A stretch of DNA of 64,000 nt from GCA-002779465 sp964596535 (lineage in GTDB: Bacteria > Desulfobacterota > Desulfobacteria > Desulfobacterales > UBA2156): the NCBI GenBank assembly GCA_964596535.1, contig CAZQUR010000002.1, positions 19,476-83,475 on the forward strand. The letters run 5' to 3'. The notes beneath the pieces were generated by a model. The model ran no database searches. It saw only the letters and a program-made list of their open reading frames with translations, and was not told the origin of the DNA. Both the position numbers and the translations under genes were made by a program. Of this stretch, positions 8,712 to 15,954 are shown one piece after another (the stretch's first letter is position 1; every line of letters starts with the position of its first letter).

Positions 8712-9482
8712 TTATGCGCCCATGGGGCGGATCTCGATCCCTTCGGCTTCCAGGGTCTCCCGGATGCTTCTGACCAGGTCCACGGCCGAAGGAGTGTCTC
8801 CGTGGACACACAAAGTGTGCACCTCCAGGGGGATCACGGTGCCGTCTTCGGCGACAACCTTGTTTTCTTTGGCCATGATCAGGGCCCGTTCGGCGACGTA
8901 TTTCGGATCGTGGATCACCGCGCCGGGCTTTTTCCGGGAGACCAGGGTCCCTTCAGGGGTATACGCCCGATCCGGAAAGGCTTCGTAGACCACGTTCAGG
9001 CCTACGGTTTCTCCGATGGTGCGCATCCGTTTCCCCTTCGCGCCGGCCAGGGCCACGTACAACAGTTCCGGATCCACGGAGACGACGGCCTCGGCCACCG
9101 CTTTGGCCACGGTTTCGTTTTCCACCGCGGTGAGATACAGGGCGCCGTGGGGTTTGACATGGCGCAGCCGCGTGCCGTGGGCGGCGCAGAAGGCCTGAAG
9201 GGCCCCGATCTGATAAATCAGGTAATTTCGGATCTCTTCGGGGGTGCAATCCATGTTGCGGCGGCCGAACCCCATCAAGTCCGGATATCCGGGATGGACG
9301 CCGATCCCGACCCCGTGGGCCTTGGCCATTTTGACCGTATGTCCCATCACTGATGCATCGCCCGCATGCCAGCCGCAGGCGATATTGGCTGAAGAGACGT
9401 ACCGGATCACGGCCTCGTCCATGCCCAGCGTGTAGGCGCCGAAGCTTTCCCCCATGTCGCAGTTGAGATCGATGTACGTCAC
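8712..9482 (-). CDS. pxpA: 5-oxoprolinase subunit A (LamB/YcsF family)
   Basis: This 256-aa protein has the LamB/YcsF signature at its start, IDLNCDMGESFGAY, then ANIACGWHAGDASVM around residues 33-47, IGVHPGYPDLMGFGRR and VKPHGALY. This is the catalytic subunit that activates and opens the oxoproline ring. The start is GTG at 9482, preceded by a good ribosome-binding site (aaaggagg). It comes 12 bases after the TRAP permease gene, so uptake and catabolism are very likely one transcript. Members of this family have also been annotated as lactam utilisation proteins. Confidence 0.92.
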   Translation of the reverse strand: MTYIDLNCDMGESFGAYTLGMDEAVIRYVSSANIACGWHAGDASVMGHTVKMAKAHGVGIGVHPGYPDLMGFGRRNMDCTPEEIRNYLIYQIGALQAFCAAHGTRLRHVKPHGALYLTAVENETVAKAVAEAVVSVDPELLYVALAGAKGKRMRTIGETVGLNVVYEAFPDRAYTPEGTLVSRKKPGAVIHDPKYVAERALIMAKENKVVAEDGTVIPLEVHTLCVHGDTPSAVDLVRSIRETLEAEGIEIRPMGA

Positions 9483-9494
9483 ATCCCTCCTCCT

Positions 9495-10805
9495 TTACTT
9501 CACGGTCATGAGTTTCGGCAGATACAGGGCGATTTCCGGAAAGACCGTTAAAATGGCGGTGGTCAGCAACATCAAAAAGAAAAACGGGAGCGCGTGCCGG
9601 GCGATGTTCAAAATCGGTTCTTCCGTTAATCCCTGGATGACAAAGAGATTGAATCCCACGGGCGGGGTGATCTGGCTGACTTCCACCATGAGGATCAGAT
9701 AAATCCCGAACCAGATGGGATCAAATCCTGCGGCGGTGACCATGGGCAGCGCGATGGGAAGCGTCATCACCACAATGGAAAAACCGTCCAAAAGGCACCC
9801 CAAAACGATATACACCCCTCCCAGAAGGATCATAAGGGCGTAAGGGGATAAATCCATTTCGATGATGGCTGTGGTGATGGCGGCGGGGATTCCCAGAAAT
9901 CCCATGACCCGGGATAAAAAGCCGGCGCCCATTACGATGAGCATGATCATGGCGTTGGTTTTTACGGCGCCCACCAGGCATTCCAAAAGAATCTTCGGAT
10001 TCATCCGGCGGTTGATGCACGCGAACAGGAAGGCGCCCAGCACCCCGAGGGCGGCGGCTTCCGTTGGGGTGGCGATGCCGGCATAGATGCTCCCCAGGAC
10101 CATGAGGATCAGGATCAAGGTGGGGGCCAAATCCTTCATGGCGACCAAACGATGTCTCCATGTATAGTGTTCCCGGGCCCTGGGGGCGATGTTCGGGTTC
10201 CGCAATCCCCGGTAGATGATATAGCCGGAATAAATACTCGAAAGGAGGAGGCCCGGCAAAATGCCGGCCATGAACATTTTACCGATGGAGACCTCGGCCA
10301 AAATGGCGTAGACGATCATGATCAACGACGGGGGAATGAGAAATCCCAGGGTTCCGGCCCCGGCCAAAGAGCCCATGGCGAGGCGACGGTCGTATCCCAG
10401 GCGGTCCAGTTCGGCCAGGGTGATCCGGCCCACCGTGGCGGTGGTGGCGGCGCTGGACCCGGAAACGGCGGCAAAAAGAGTGCACGATAAAATATTCATG
10501 AGGAGCAGCCCCCCGGGGAGCCGGTACAGCCAGGGGACCAGGGCGTTGAAAAGCCTTTCGGAGATGCCGGATCGGAACAATATTTCCCCCATGAGGATGA
10601 AAAGGGGAAGCGCCACGTATTCCCACTTTTCAATGGTGGCCCAGATGGAAGAGGCGATGTTGTTCCCCGCGGGCAACGTACTGAAAAACGTCATCCCCAC
10701 AAAGCCGACGATGAAAAGGGAAAACCCCACCCAAATGCCCGATCCTAAGGCCAGGAAAAGCACCCCGAAGACCAAAAGACTCATGTGGGTCATGTTGGCG
10801 TCCAT
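9495..10805 (-). CDS. dctM: TRAP transporter large permease, DctM type
   Basis: This large membrane subunit (436 aa from ATG at 10805) imports a carboxylate-like solute using the ion gradient. It has many hydrophobic segments and family phrases such as ALPLFILMGEILFRSG, SGSSAATTATVGRITL, GTLGFLIPPSLIMIVYA and GIATPTEAAALGVLGA. The ATG shares one base with the dctQ stop. The downstream neighbour is pxpA after 12 bases. The ligand is unknown from sequence alone; the linkage suggests oxoproline or a related amide/carboxylate. Confidence 0.91.
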   Translation of the reverse strand: MDANMTHMSLLVFGVLFLALGSGIWVGFSLFIVGFVGMTFFSTLPAGNNIASSIWATIEKWEYVALPLFILMGEILFRSGISERLFNALVPWLYRLPGGLLLMNILSCTLFAAVSGSSAATTATVGRITLAELDRLGYDRRLAMGSLAGAGTLGFLIPPSLIMIVYAILAEVSIGKMFMAGILPGLLLSSIYSGYIIYRGLRNPNIAPRAREHYTWRHRLVAMKDLAPTLILILMVLGSIYAGIATPTEAAALGVLGAFLFACINRRMNPKILLECLVGAVKTNAMIMLIVMGAGFLSRVMGFLGIPAAITTAIIEMDLSPYALMILLGGVYIVLGCLLDGFSIVVMTLPIALPMVTAAGFDPIWFGIYLILMVEVSQITPPVGFNLFVIQGLTEEPILNIARHALPFFFLMLLTTAILTVFPEIALYLPKLMTVK

Positions 10806-11308
10806 CAGATCACATTCTCTCCGGTGCCGATGGCCGCATACGTTTTCAAGGTGATGCCCACCAGTTGCATGAAAAAGGCCGCCGCGCCGACCAGCATGAA
10901 CACCTGGGGGATCCACAACGGGGTATGGGTCAGGGTGCCGGACGTGGAATGGTAATGGTACGTCGTGGCCACCATTTTAAAAAGGTACCATCCCATGTAC
11001 CCCATGAAGGCGGTGGTGACGGCGGTTCCGATGAACGTGACGATGCGGGCGGCTTTATCCGGTAAAAACGTCAGAATCAACGTGATTCGGATATGCCCCT
11101 TTTCTTTCAGGCAATATCCCGCGCCGAGGAAGATAATGGCCGCAAGTCCGTAGGCGGAGTATTCATCGGCGATGAGGGTGGTTTTCTGAAAAAAATTCCA
11201 TAAAAAGATTTCAAAAAGGATGAGGAGCGTCATCAGTCCCAACAGGATCCCCGAAAAGACGGCCAGGGCGTTGCTCAGCTTTTCCGTTACCTTGATGATG
11301 GTGTGCAT
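10805..11308 (-). CDS. dctQ: TRAP transporter small permease, DctQ type
   Basis: This 167-aa membrane protein has four predicted transmembrane helices (roughly residues 15-37, 47-65, 87-110 and 130-150), the standard topology of DctQ. Typical short phrases are DEYSAYGLAAIIFLGAGY and KEKGHIRI; the latter marks the conserved loop. It forms the membrane complex with DctM. It lies 74 bases after dctP with a strong hairpin between them, and its stop overlaps the dctM start. The ribosome-binding site is weak. Confidence 0.88.
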   Translation of the reverse strand: MHTIIKVTEKLSNALAVFSGILLGLMTLLILFEIFLWNFFQKTTLIADEYSAYGLAAIIFLGAGYCLKEKGHIRITLILTFLPDKAARIVTFIGTAVTTAFMGYMGWYLFKMVATTYHYHSTSGTLTHTPLWIPQVFMLVGAAAFFMQLVGITLKTYAAIGTGENVI

Positions 11309-11322
11309 GTCGGCTTTCGAAG

Positions 11323-11350
11323 ACGGGAGCGGCGGTTTTGCCGCTCCCGT
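11323..11350 (-). promoter_or_regulatory. Strong hairpin between dctP and dctQ
   Basis: Perfect 11-base arms (ACGGGAGCGGC and its complement) surround a 6-base loop in the gap between the TRAP receptor gene and the membrane-subunit genes. There is no run of U after the stem. It probably stabilises the dctP message or partly attenuates transcription, so that receptor exceeds permease. Confidence 0.65.
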
Positions 11351-11382
11351 GGATTGGCGGATTCGCGCTTATATCAATGCGC

Positions 11383-12375
11383 TTATTTTCTTCCCGTGAT
11401 GCGGTAATATTCCTCCAGGATTTTTTTGGCGTCTTTCCCTGCTTTTTCGACCCATGCTTTCCGGAGTTGTTCGCCGATGGCGGAGAGTTCTTTCCGGAAG
11501 GCCTTACTGACCGGATTGATGATCATGCCGTTTTCCTGCAAGGTCGCCCGGCTCTTGCGGTCCATATCCCCGGCCAGTTCCCACATTTCGTTTTCCATGT
11601 CTTCGGCGATCTCGAGGACCTTTTCCTGGATGTCGGCGGGGAGCTTGTTCCAGGCGTCCAGGTTCACATTGAACATGTTCACGGGACCCACAATATTGAT
11701 GGGCGTAAAGTATTTAAGGACTTCCCAGGCCTTGGCGTCCACCCCGGAAACGGAGGAGGTATACATGGAATCCAAAAGCCCGGCTTTCATGGCGGGATAG
11801 ACCTCGGAAAAGGGCATCTTTCGGGCCGCGATGCCGGTGGCCTCCCCGAAGGCAAGGCCGGTGCCGTCATAGACGCGCATTTTCAGCCCCTTGAGATCCG
11901 CGGCGGTCCGGGTGGGGCGCTGGGTATAAATCCCGGAAAAGGGCCACACCGAGGAATACAACGTGAACTGATTGAACTTTTTCAGCACCTTTGCGTAGGT
12001 GGGTTTGGCCAGTTGATACAAAAGCCGCTGTTCGAACGCATTGGTGGAGATAAAGGGCTGGGCCGTCAACGCCAGAACCGGCGCATCCCCTTCCACCATG
12101 CCCGTGGGGACCTCCGCGATGACCAATTGCCCTTCGGCCAAGGCCCGGAGGAGTTCCGGACCTTTGAATCCCAGGGCCGCCCCCGGATGCAAGACGATGT
12201 TGAGTTCACCGTTGGTGGCTTCCCTGACTCGGTCGGCGAACCGCTGGGCCCCTTTGGAATGAAAATTTCCGGCGGGATAATTCAAGTGACAGTCCCACTT
12301 GATTTCTGCAATTGCATCCATGGCCCCGCCGGCGACAAAAATGAGACAAACCAGGATCAAAACCGATCTTTTCAT
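11383..12375 (-). CDS. dctP: TRAP transporter substrate-binding protein, DctP type
   Basis: This 330-aa periplasmic receptor begins with a Sec signal peptide (MKRSVLILVCLIFVAGGA, cleaved near AIAE). The mature part shows DctP-family features: GAQRFADRVREATNGELNI, PGAALGFKGPELLRALAEGQL and, near residues 155-175, a DLKGLKMRVYDG segment, where a conserved arginine normally binds the ligand carboxylate. A good ribosome-binding site (aaggagg) precedes the ATG. It sits 42 bases after the GntR regulator gene in the same direction. The expected cargo is an organic acid. Confidence 0.91.
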   Translation of the reverse strand: MKRSVLILVCLIFVAGGAMDAIAEIKWDCHLNYPAGNFHSKGAQRFADRVREATNGELNIVLHPGAALGFKGPELLRALAEGQLVIAEVPTGMVEGDAPVLALTAQPFISTNAFEQRLLYQLAKPTYAKVLKKFNQFTLYSSVWPFSGIYTQRPTRTAADLKGLKMRVYDGTGLAFGEATGIAARKMPFSEVYPAMKAGLLDSMYTSSVSGVDAKAWEVLKYFTPINIVGPVNMFNVNLDAWNKLPADIQEKVLEIAEDMENEMWELAGDMDRKSRATLQENGMIINPVSKAFRKELSAIGEQLRKAWVEKAGKDAKKILEEYYRITGRK

Positions 12376-12417
12376 TTTTTCCTCCTTGTATGCTTTGGGT
12401 TGTGGGTTGAAAGGGGA

Positions 12418-13110
12418 TCAGGCACGCATGAAAAAAAGAAAAATCCGATGTCGAAACGCCTGGATATGTTCCAAGAGCACGTCGACCAGGGCGTCTTCAT
12501 CCCTTTTTTCCAGGAGCCGGATGATGGTCTCGTGTTCCTTCAATACGGACTCGTAATGGGTTTTCAGGGACCGATCCGGTTCGATATCGTTGGCATAAGA
12601 CAAGTAGGAAAGACGCTGGGCCTCTGTGCGCACCTCCCCGATGTACCGGATGAAATAGGCGTTGAAGGTGCATTGGGCGAAATCCAAGTGGAATTCATGA
12701 TTGGCTTCCACGAGGCGCAACGGATCCCCCCTTTCCACGGCCGCCTTCATGGCGGTGTTGGCCGTTTCCATGCGTGGCAAAATGGATGAGACATCCTGTC
12801 GGACCGCCAGCTTCACCGCTCCGGTTTCCAGCACTTTCATGGCCTCGAAAACCGCACGGGTGTTTTCAAGGGTGATGGGCCGGACCATAAACCCCTTGCT
12901 GGGCTTGGATTCCACGAATTTTTCTCCGGTCAGGCGCAACAACGCTTCCCGGATGGGGGTGCGCCCCATGCCCAGGTGTTCCATGAGTTCTTTTTCTTCA
13001 AGGCTCTGGCCGGGCTTGTAATCGAGGGTGATGATCTTTTGTTGGATCTTTTCGTAGGCGGCGACACCGAGGGGTTGCCGGTTTCCTGGTTTTTCGGAAA
13101 TCGCTTTCAT
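12418..13110 (-). CDS. GntR-family transcriptional regulator with FCD domain
   Basis: This is a 230-aa regulator of the FadR/FCD branch. The N-terminal winged helix-turn-helix spans about residues 10-75 and includes YEKIQQKIITLDYKPGQSLEEKELMEHLGMGRTPIREALLRL. The C-terminal all-helical FCD domain, which binds a small organic acid and often a metal, covers about 80-220. I prefer ATG at 13110, which has aaagga upstream, over the GTG four codons earlier. It heads the TRAP-pxp operon and faces accB across a region holding a large palindrome. It is probably an autoregulated repressor released by the transported compound. Confidence 0.87.
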   Translation of the reverse strand: MKAISEKPGNRQPLGVAAYEKIQQKIITLDYKPGQSLEEKELMEHLGMGRTPIREALLRLTGEKFVESKPSKGFMVRPITLENTRAVFEAMKVLETGAVKLAVRQDVSSILPRMETANTAMKAAVERGDPLRLVEANHEFHLDFAQCTFNAYFIRYIGEVRTEAQRLSYLSYANDIEPDRSLKTHYESVLKEHETIIRLLEKRDEDALVDVLLEHIQAFRHRIFLFFMRA

Positions 13111-13155
13111 GGATCCTTTCACGGCGTCCGTTTCCGTTGATGGCGTGCCTTTTAT

Positions 13156-13196
13156 AATATACTTGACATATTTAAAAAATATATGTCAAGTATATT
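13156..13196. promoter_or_regulatory. Large AT-rich palindrome, likely GntR operator
   Basis: Two 16-base arms are perfectly complementary: an arm at 13156-13171 containing ATACTTGACATAT, and its reverse complement at 13181-13196, with a 9-base AT-only spacer. A TTGACA hexamer lies within each arm, on opposite strands. The position, 46 bases upstream of the regulator gene and between divergent genes, fits an autoregulatory operator. A role as a divergent promoter core is also possible. Confidence 0.62.
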
Positions 13197-13209
13197 TTTC
13201 CGGTCAAAG

Positions 13210-13366
13210 TTGACGAACTCGTAAAAAGCCGAAATTGGGATGGCAAAGTAAAAAGGTCCAGATGCAAGGCGCGCAAATTCTGAGGAATGAGGCGTACTTA
13301 CAGGTACGCCGCAATGACGAAGAATGCCGCGCAACGCCGCAGGTGGCCTTTTTACGAAGCCATCAA
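13210..13366. repeat. Palindromic intergenic repeat with terminal inverted repeats
   Basis: The 157-base element has imperfect terminal inverted repeats: 19 bases at 13210-13228 (ending CTCGTAAAAAG) match the reverse complement of 13348-13366 at 15 positions. A central stem is formed by GGCGTAC (13291-13297) and GTACGCC (13304-13310). The flanking arms are also partly complementary, so the whole element could fold into one long hairpin. It has no coding capacity. It looks like a MITE-type dispersed repeat; my memory is that similar elements are common in Desulfobacterota genomes, but I cannot verify that here. Confidence 0.6.
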
Positions 13367-13404
13367 AGTTGCTTGATAATGTTGAACGCAAGAAAGGATG
13401 CCGG

Positions 13405-13656
13405 ATGACCGCTGAAACGCATGTCGTGAAATCCCCGCTGATGGGCACCTTTTACCGCACCCCTTCTCCGGATGAAAAACCGTTTGTGGAACAAGGTCAA
13501 CGGGTGAATGCAGCGGACGTGGTCTGCATCATCGAATCCATGAAGGTCTTCACGGAGCTTCGGGCCGGGCGGCCCGGTGTGGTGAAACGGATATTGGTGG
13601 AAAACGAAGAACTGGTGATGAAAAACCAGGATCTCATGGAAATCGAAATCAACTGA
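13405..13656 (+). CDS. accB: Minimal biotin carboxyl carrier protein (biotinyl domain)
   Basis: This 83-aa protein consists almost entirely of a biotinyl/lipoyl-attachment domain. It has the acetyl-CoA carboxylase type of opening, VKSPLMGTFYRTPSPDEKPFV, and the biotin site IIESMKVF near residue 50, where the lysine is biotinylated. Full-length AccB proteins are about 150 aa and carry an N-terminal linker region that is missing here. The ATG at 13405 follows agaaagga. The biotin carboxylase gene starts 26 bases later. Given its position opposite pxpABC, it may serve a special carboxylase and not fatty-acid synthesis. Confidence 0.83.
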   Translation: MTAETHVVKSPLMGTFYRTPSPDEKPFVEQGQRVNAADVVCIIESMKVFTELRAGRPGVVKRILVENEELVMKNQDLMEIEIN

Positions 13657-13681
13657 CGGGATCAAGAAAGACGGAATCGCC

Positions 13682-15016
13682 GTGTTCCAAAAAATTCTCA
13701 TCGCCAATCGGGGAGAGATCGCCCTGCGGGTGATTCGGGCCTGCCGGGACCTGGGTGTTCGTGCCGTGGCCGTCTATTCGGACGCCGACCAGGAGTCCCT
13801 GCATGTGCGTTTGGCGGATGAGGCCGTTCCCATCGGGCCGGCCCTCAGCCGCAAAAGCTATCTCAACATGGACGCCCTCCTGGAAGCGGCTCGGAAAAGC
13901 CGTGCGGACGCCGTCCATCCGGGATACGGCTTTTTGGCGGAAAACCCGGGATTCGCCCGCGCATGCGAAGACGCCGGCATCGCCTTCATCGGACCGAGTC
14001 CCGAGTGCATGGCACTGGCGGGGAACAAAGCCAAGGCCCGGAAGCACCTCATGACAAAAGGGGTCCCGGTGATTCCGGGATCCGAAGGTCCCGTGGCAAC
14101 GGCGGCGCACGCGCTGGACGCCGCCGAGGATGTGGGGTACCCGGTCATCCTGAAGGCGTCCGGCGGCGGCGGCGGGAAGGGGATGCGGATCGCCCGGGAT
14201 GCAAAATCGCTCTCGGAGGTCTTTCCGGTGGCCGCGGGAGAGGCCAAGGCCGCCTTCGATCTCCCGGAGCTTTATCTGGAAAAATACATGGAAAGGTCGC
14301 GCCACATCGAAGTCCAGGTCTTTTCCGATCTTTTCGGAAACGCCGTTCATCTGGGGGAACGGGAATGCAGCATCCAGAAACGGCACCAGAAACTCATAGA
14401 GGAATCCCCTTCTCCTTTCGTGGATGCCGCACTCCGGGAAAAGATGGGGGATACGGCCTTGACTGTTGTTCGGTCCCTGGGATACACCAATGCCGGGACC
14501 GTGGAGTTCCTCGTCGCACCGGATGGCGCCTTTTACTTCATGGAGATGAACGCCCGGATCCAGGTGGAGCATCCGGTGACCGAGATGACCACAGGCATCG
14601 ACCTGGTCTGCCGGCAGATCCGTATTGCATCCGGAGAGGCGCTTTTGCTTTCCCAGAAAAGGATTCGACCCCACGGGTGGGCCCTGGAATGCCGGATCAA
14701 TGCCGAAGACCCCGATGACGGGTTCATGCCGTCCCCGGGAACGGTGGAGGAACTGGTCCTTCCGGGGGGCCCCGGGATCCGGGTGGACACGCACCTGTAT
14801 CCGGGATACACGGTCCCGCCCTTTTATGATTCCCTGGTATGCAAGGTCATCGCCTGGGGAAAGGACCGCCCCACGGCCATTTCCCGGATGCGGCGGGCCT
14901 TGTTCGAGGTGCACACCAAGGGGATTCAAAACACCGTTTCGTTTCATGAAACGATTTTGACCCATCCGGATTTCATCCAAGGGCGCCTCCACACTCGCTT
15001 CCTGGAGATGTTGTAG
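13682..15016 (+). CDS. accC: Biotin carboxylase
   Basis: This 444-aa ATP-grasp enzyme carboxylates the biotin on the adjacent carrier protein. It opens with the family signature FQKILIANRGEIALRVIRACR, has the glycine-rich nucleotide loop KASGGGGGKGMRI at about residues 158-170, and the catalytic-site stretch MNARIQVEHPVTE near 288-300. The length is standard for AccC (about 445-450 aa). The start is GTG at 13682. No accA/accD genes lie beside it; the nearest carboxyltransferase-like protein is PxpC across the intergenic region. A housekeeping copy of accBC may exist elsewhere. Confidence 0.9.
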   Translation: MFQKILIANRGEIALRVIRACRDLGVRAVAVYSDADQESLHVRLADEAVPIGPALSRKSYLNMDALLEAARKSRADAVHPGYGFLAENPGFARACEDAGIAFIGPSPECMALAGNKAKARKHLMTKGVPVIPGSEGPVATAAHALDAAEDVGYPVILKASGGGGGKGMRIARDAKSLSEVFPVAAGEAKAAFDLPELYLEKYMERSRHIEVQVFSDLFGNAVHLGERECSIQKRHQKLIEESPSPFVDAALREKMGDTALTVVRSLGYTNAGTVEFLVAPDGAFYFMEMNARIQVEHPVTEMTTGIDLVCRQIRIASGEALLLSQKRIRPHGWALECRINAEDPDDGFMPSPGTVEELVLPGGPGIRVDTHLYPGYTVPPFYDSLVCKVIAWGKDRPTAISRMRRALFEVHTKGIQNTVSFHETILTHPDFIQGRLHTRFLEML

Positions 15017-15094
15017 GGTTCGCTCTTTTTCAGGAATTGCATTTTCCCTTCGACGACGGTAAAACCGGATGGAATCGAAAAAAAGGAGGTCCGC

Positions 15095-15943
15095 ATGGAG
15101 ATGGAAATCAGACAGGCCCTGCCCGCATTTCTTGAGGCGTTGGGGTTGGACGAAATGCCCCTGGGGATCCTTTTTTCCGATGAAAAACCGGCGGAAAGCC
15201 TTTCCCCCAAACCCCTGGATTTGCCTACCCGGGAAAAGGAGATGCAAAACGCCATCGACTGGCAGGCGGTTTTCGGCGGGTTTTCCTGTGTCATGGGGGT
15301 GCTTTGGCGGGCCCGGAAAAAGCGGGTTCCGGCCGCCTTTTCCGCCGAACAGTTCGGCTGCCCGGGCGGGGCCTTCTGGATGGGCTTTTTGAAACCCCAG
15401 ACGGAGACCATCATCCATTATGTCAGCACCGGCGTGCCCGGGCGGATGGAAGGGGAGCATTACTGCGACTCTCCCGAGGCGCTGAGGAGGATTTTCGATG
15501 ATGTGGATCCCCGACCGGCCCCGAAACCGTATTGTGTCATACAGCCGCTGTCTTTTTTTTCAGATACTGACACTCCGGAACTGGTGAGTTTTTTCGCCCG
15601 TCCCGAAACCCTTTGCGGGCTTCATCAACTGGCGGCATTCGTCACCAACGATCCGGAGGCGGTTTGTTCACCCTGGAGTGCGGCCTGCGGGAGCCTGGTG
15701 GCCTGGCCCCTGCACTACCTGGAAAAAGGCCGAAACAAGGCCGTGGTGGGGGGCTGGGATCCGTCGGCCCGCAAGTTTTTCAAGACCGACGAATTGTCTT
15801 TCACGGTACCGTTTCCCATGTTTTTGGAGATGATCCGCCGGTGGACATCCTCTTTTTTGACGCAAAAGACCTGGCGGACGGTGAAAAAAAAGATCGAACG
15901 CTCCAGGCGGGCCTGGGGGGAAACCCCCGAAAGCGGTACTTGA
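15095..15943 (+). CDS. DUF169 domain-containing protein
   Basis: This 282-aa protein matches the DUF169 family as I recall it: an N-terminal LPLGILFS-like phrase (MPLGILFSDEKP), a cysteine-glycine motif CPGGAFWMGFL near residues 89-99 and the C-terminal FTVPFPMFLEMI. The family is common in anaerobes and methanogens. Its function is unknown, though the conserved cysteines suggest metal or cofactor binding. A strong ribosome-binding site (aaaggaggt) precedes ATG 15095. It follows accC by 78 bases and could be in the same transcript. It converges on the radical SAM gene with an 11-base gap. Confidence 0.75.
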   Translation: MEMEIRQALPAFLEALGLDEMPLGILFSDEKPAESLSPKPLDLPTREKEMQNAIDWQAVFGGFSCVMGVLWRARKKRVPAAFSAEQFGCPGGAFWMGFLKPQTETIIHYVSTGVPGRMEGEHYCDSPEALRRIFDDVDPRPAPKPYCVIQPLSFFSDTDTPELVSFFARPETLCGLHQLAAFVTNDPEAVCSPWSAACGSLVAWPLHYLEKGRNKAVVGGWDPSARKFFKTDELSFTVPFPMFLEMIRRWTSSFLTQKTWRTVKKKIERSRRAWGETPESGT

Positions 15944-15954
15944 TTGTAAAGGGA

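Noticed and set aside
11338..12789. 483-codon open frame antisense to dctP and the GntR gene
   Set aside because: It spans two real genes and their gap and has no ribosome-binding site or domain.
13649..15460. 603-codon open frame antisense to accC
   Set aside because: Shadow frame over a certain biotin carboxylase; crosses into the next gene with no domain similarity.
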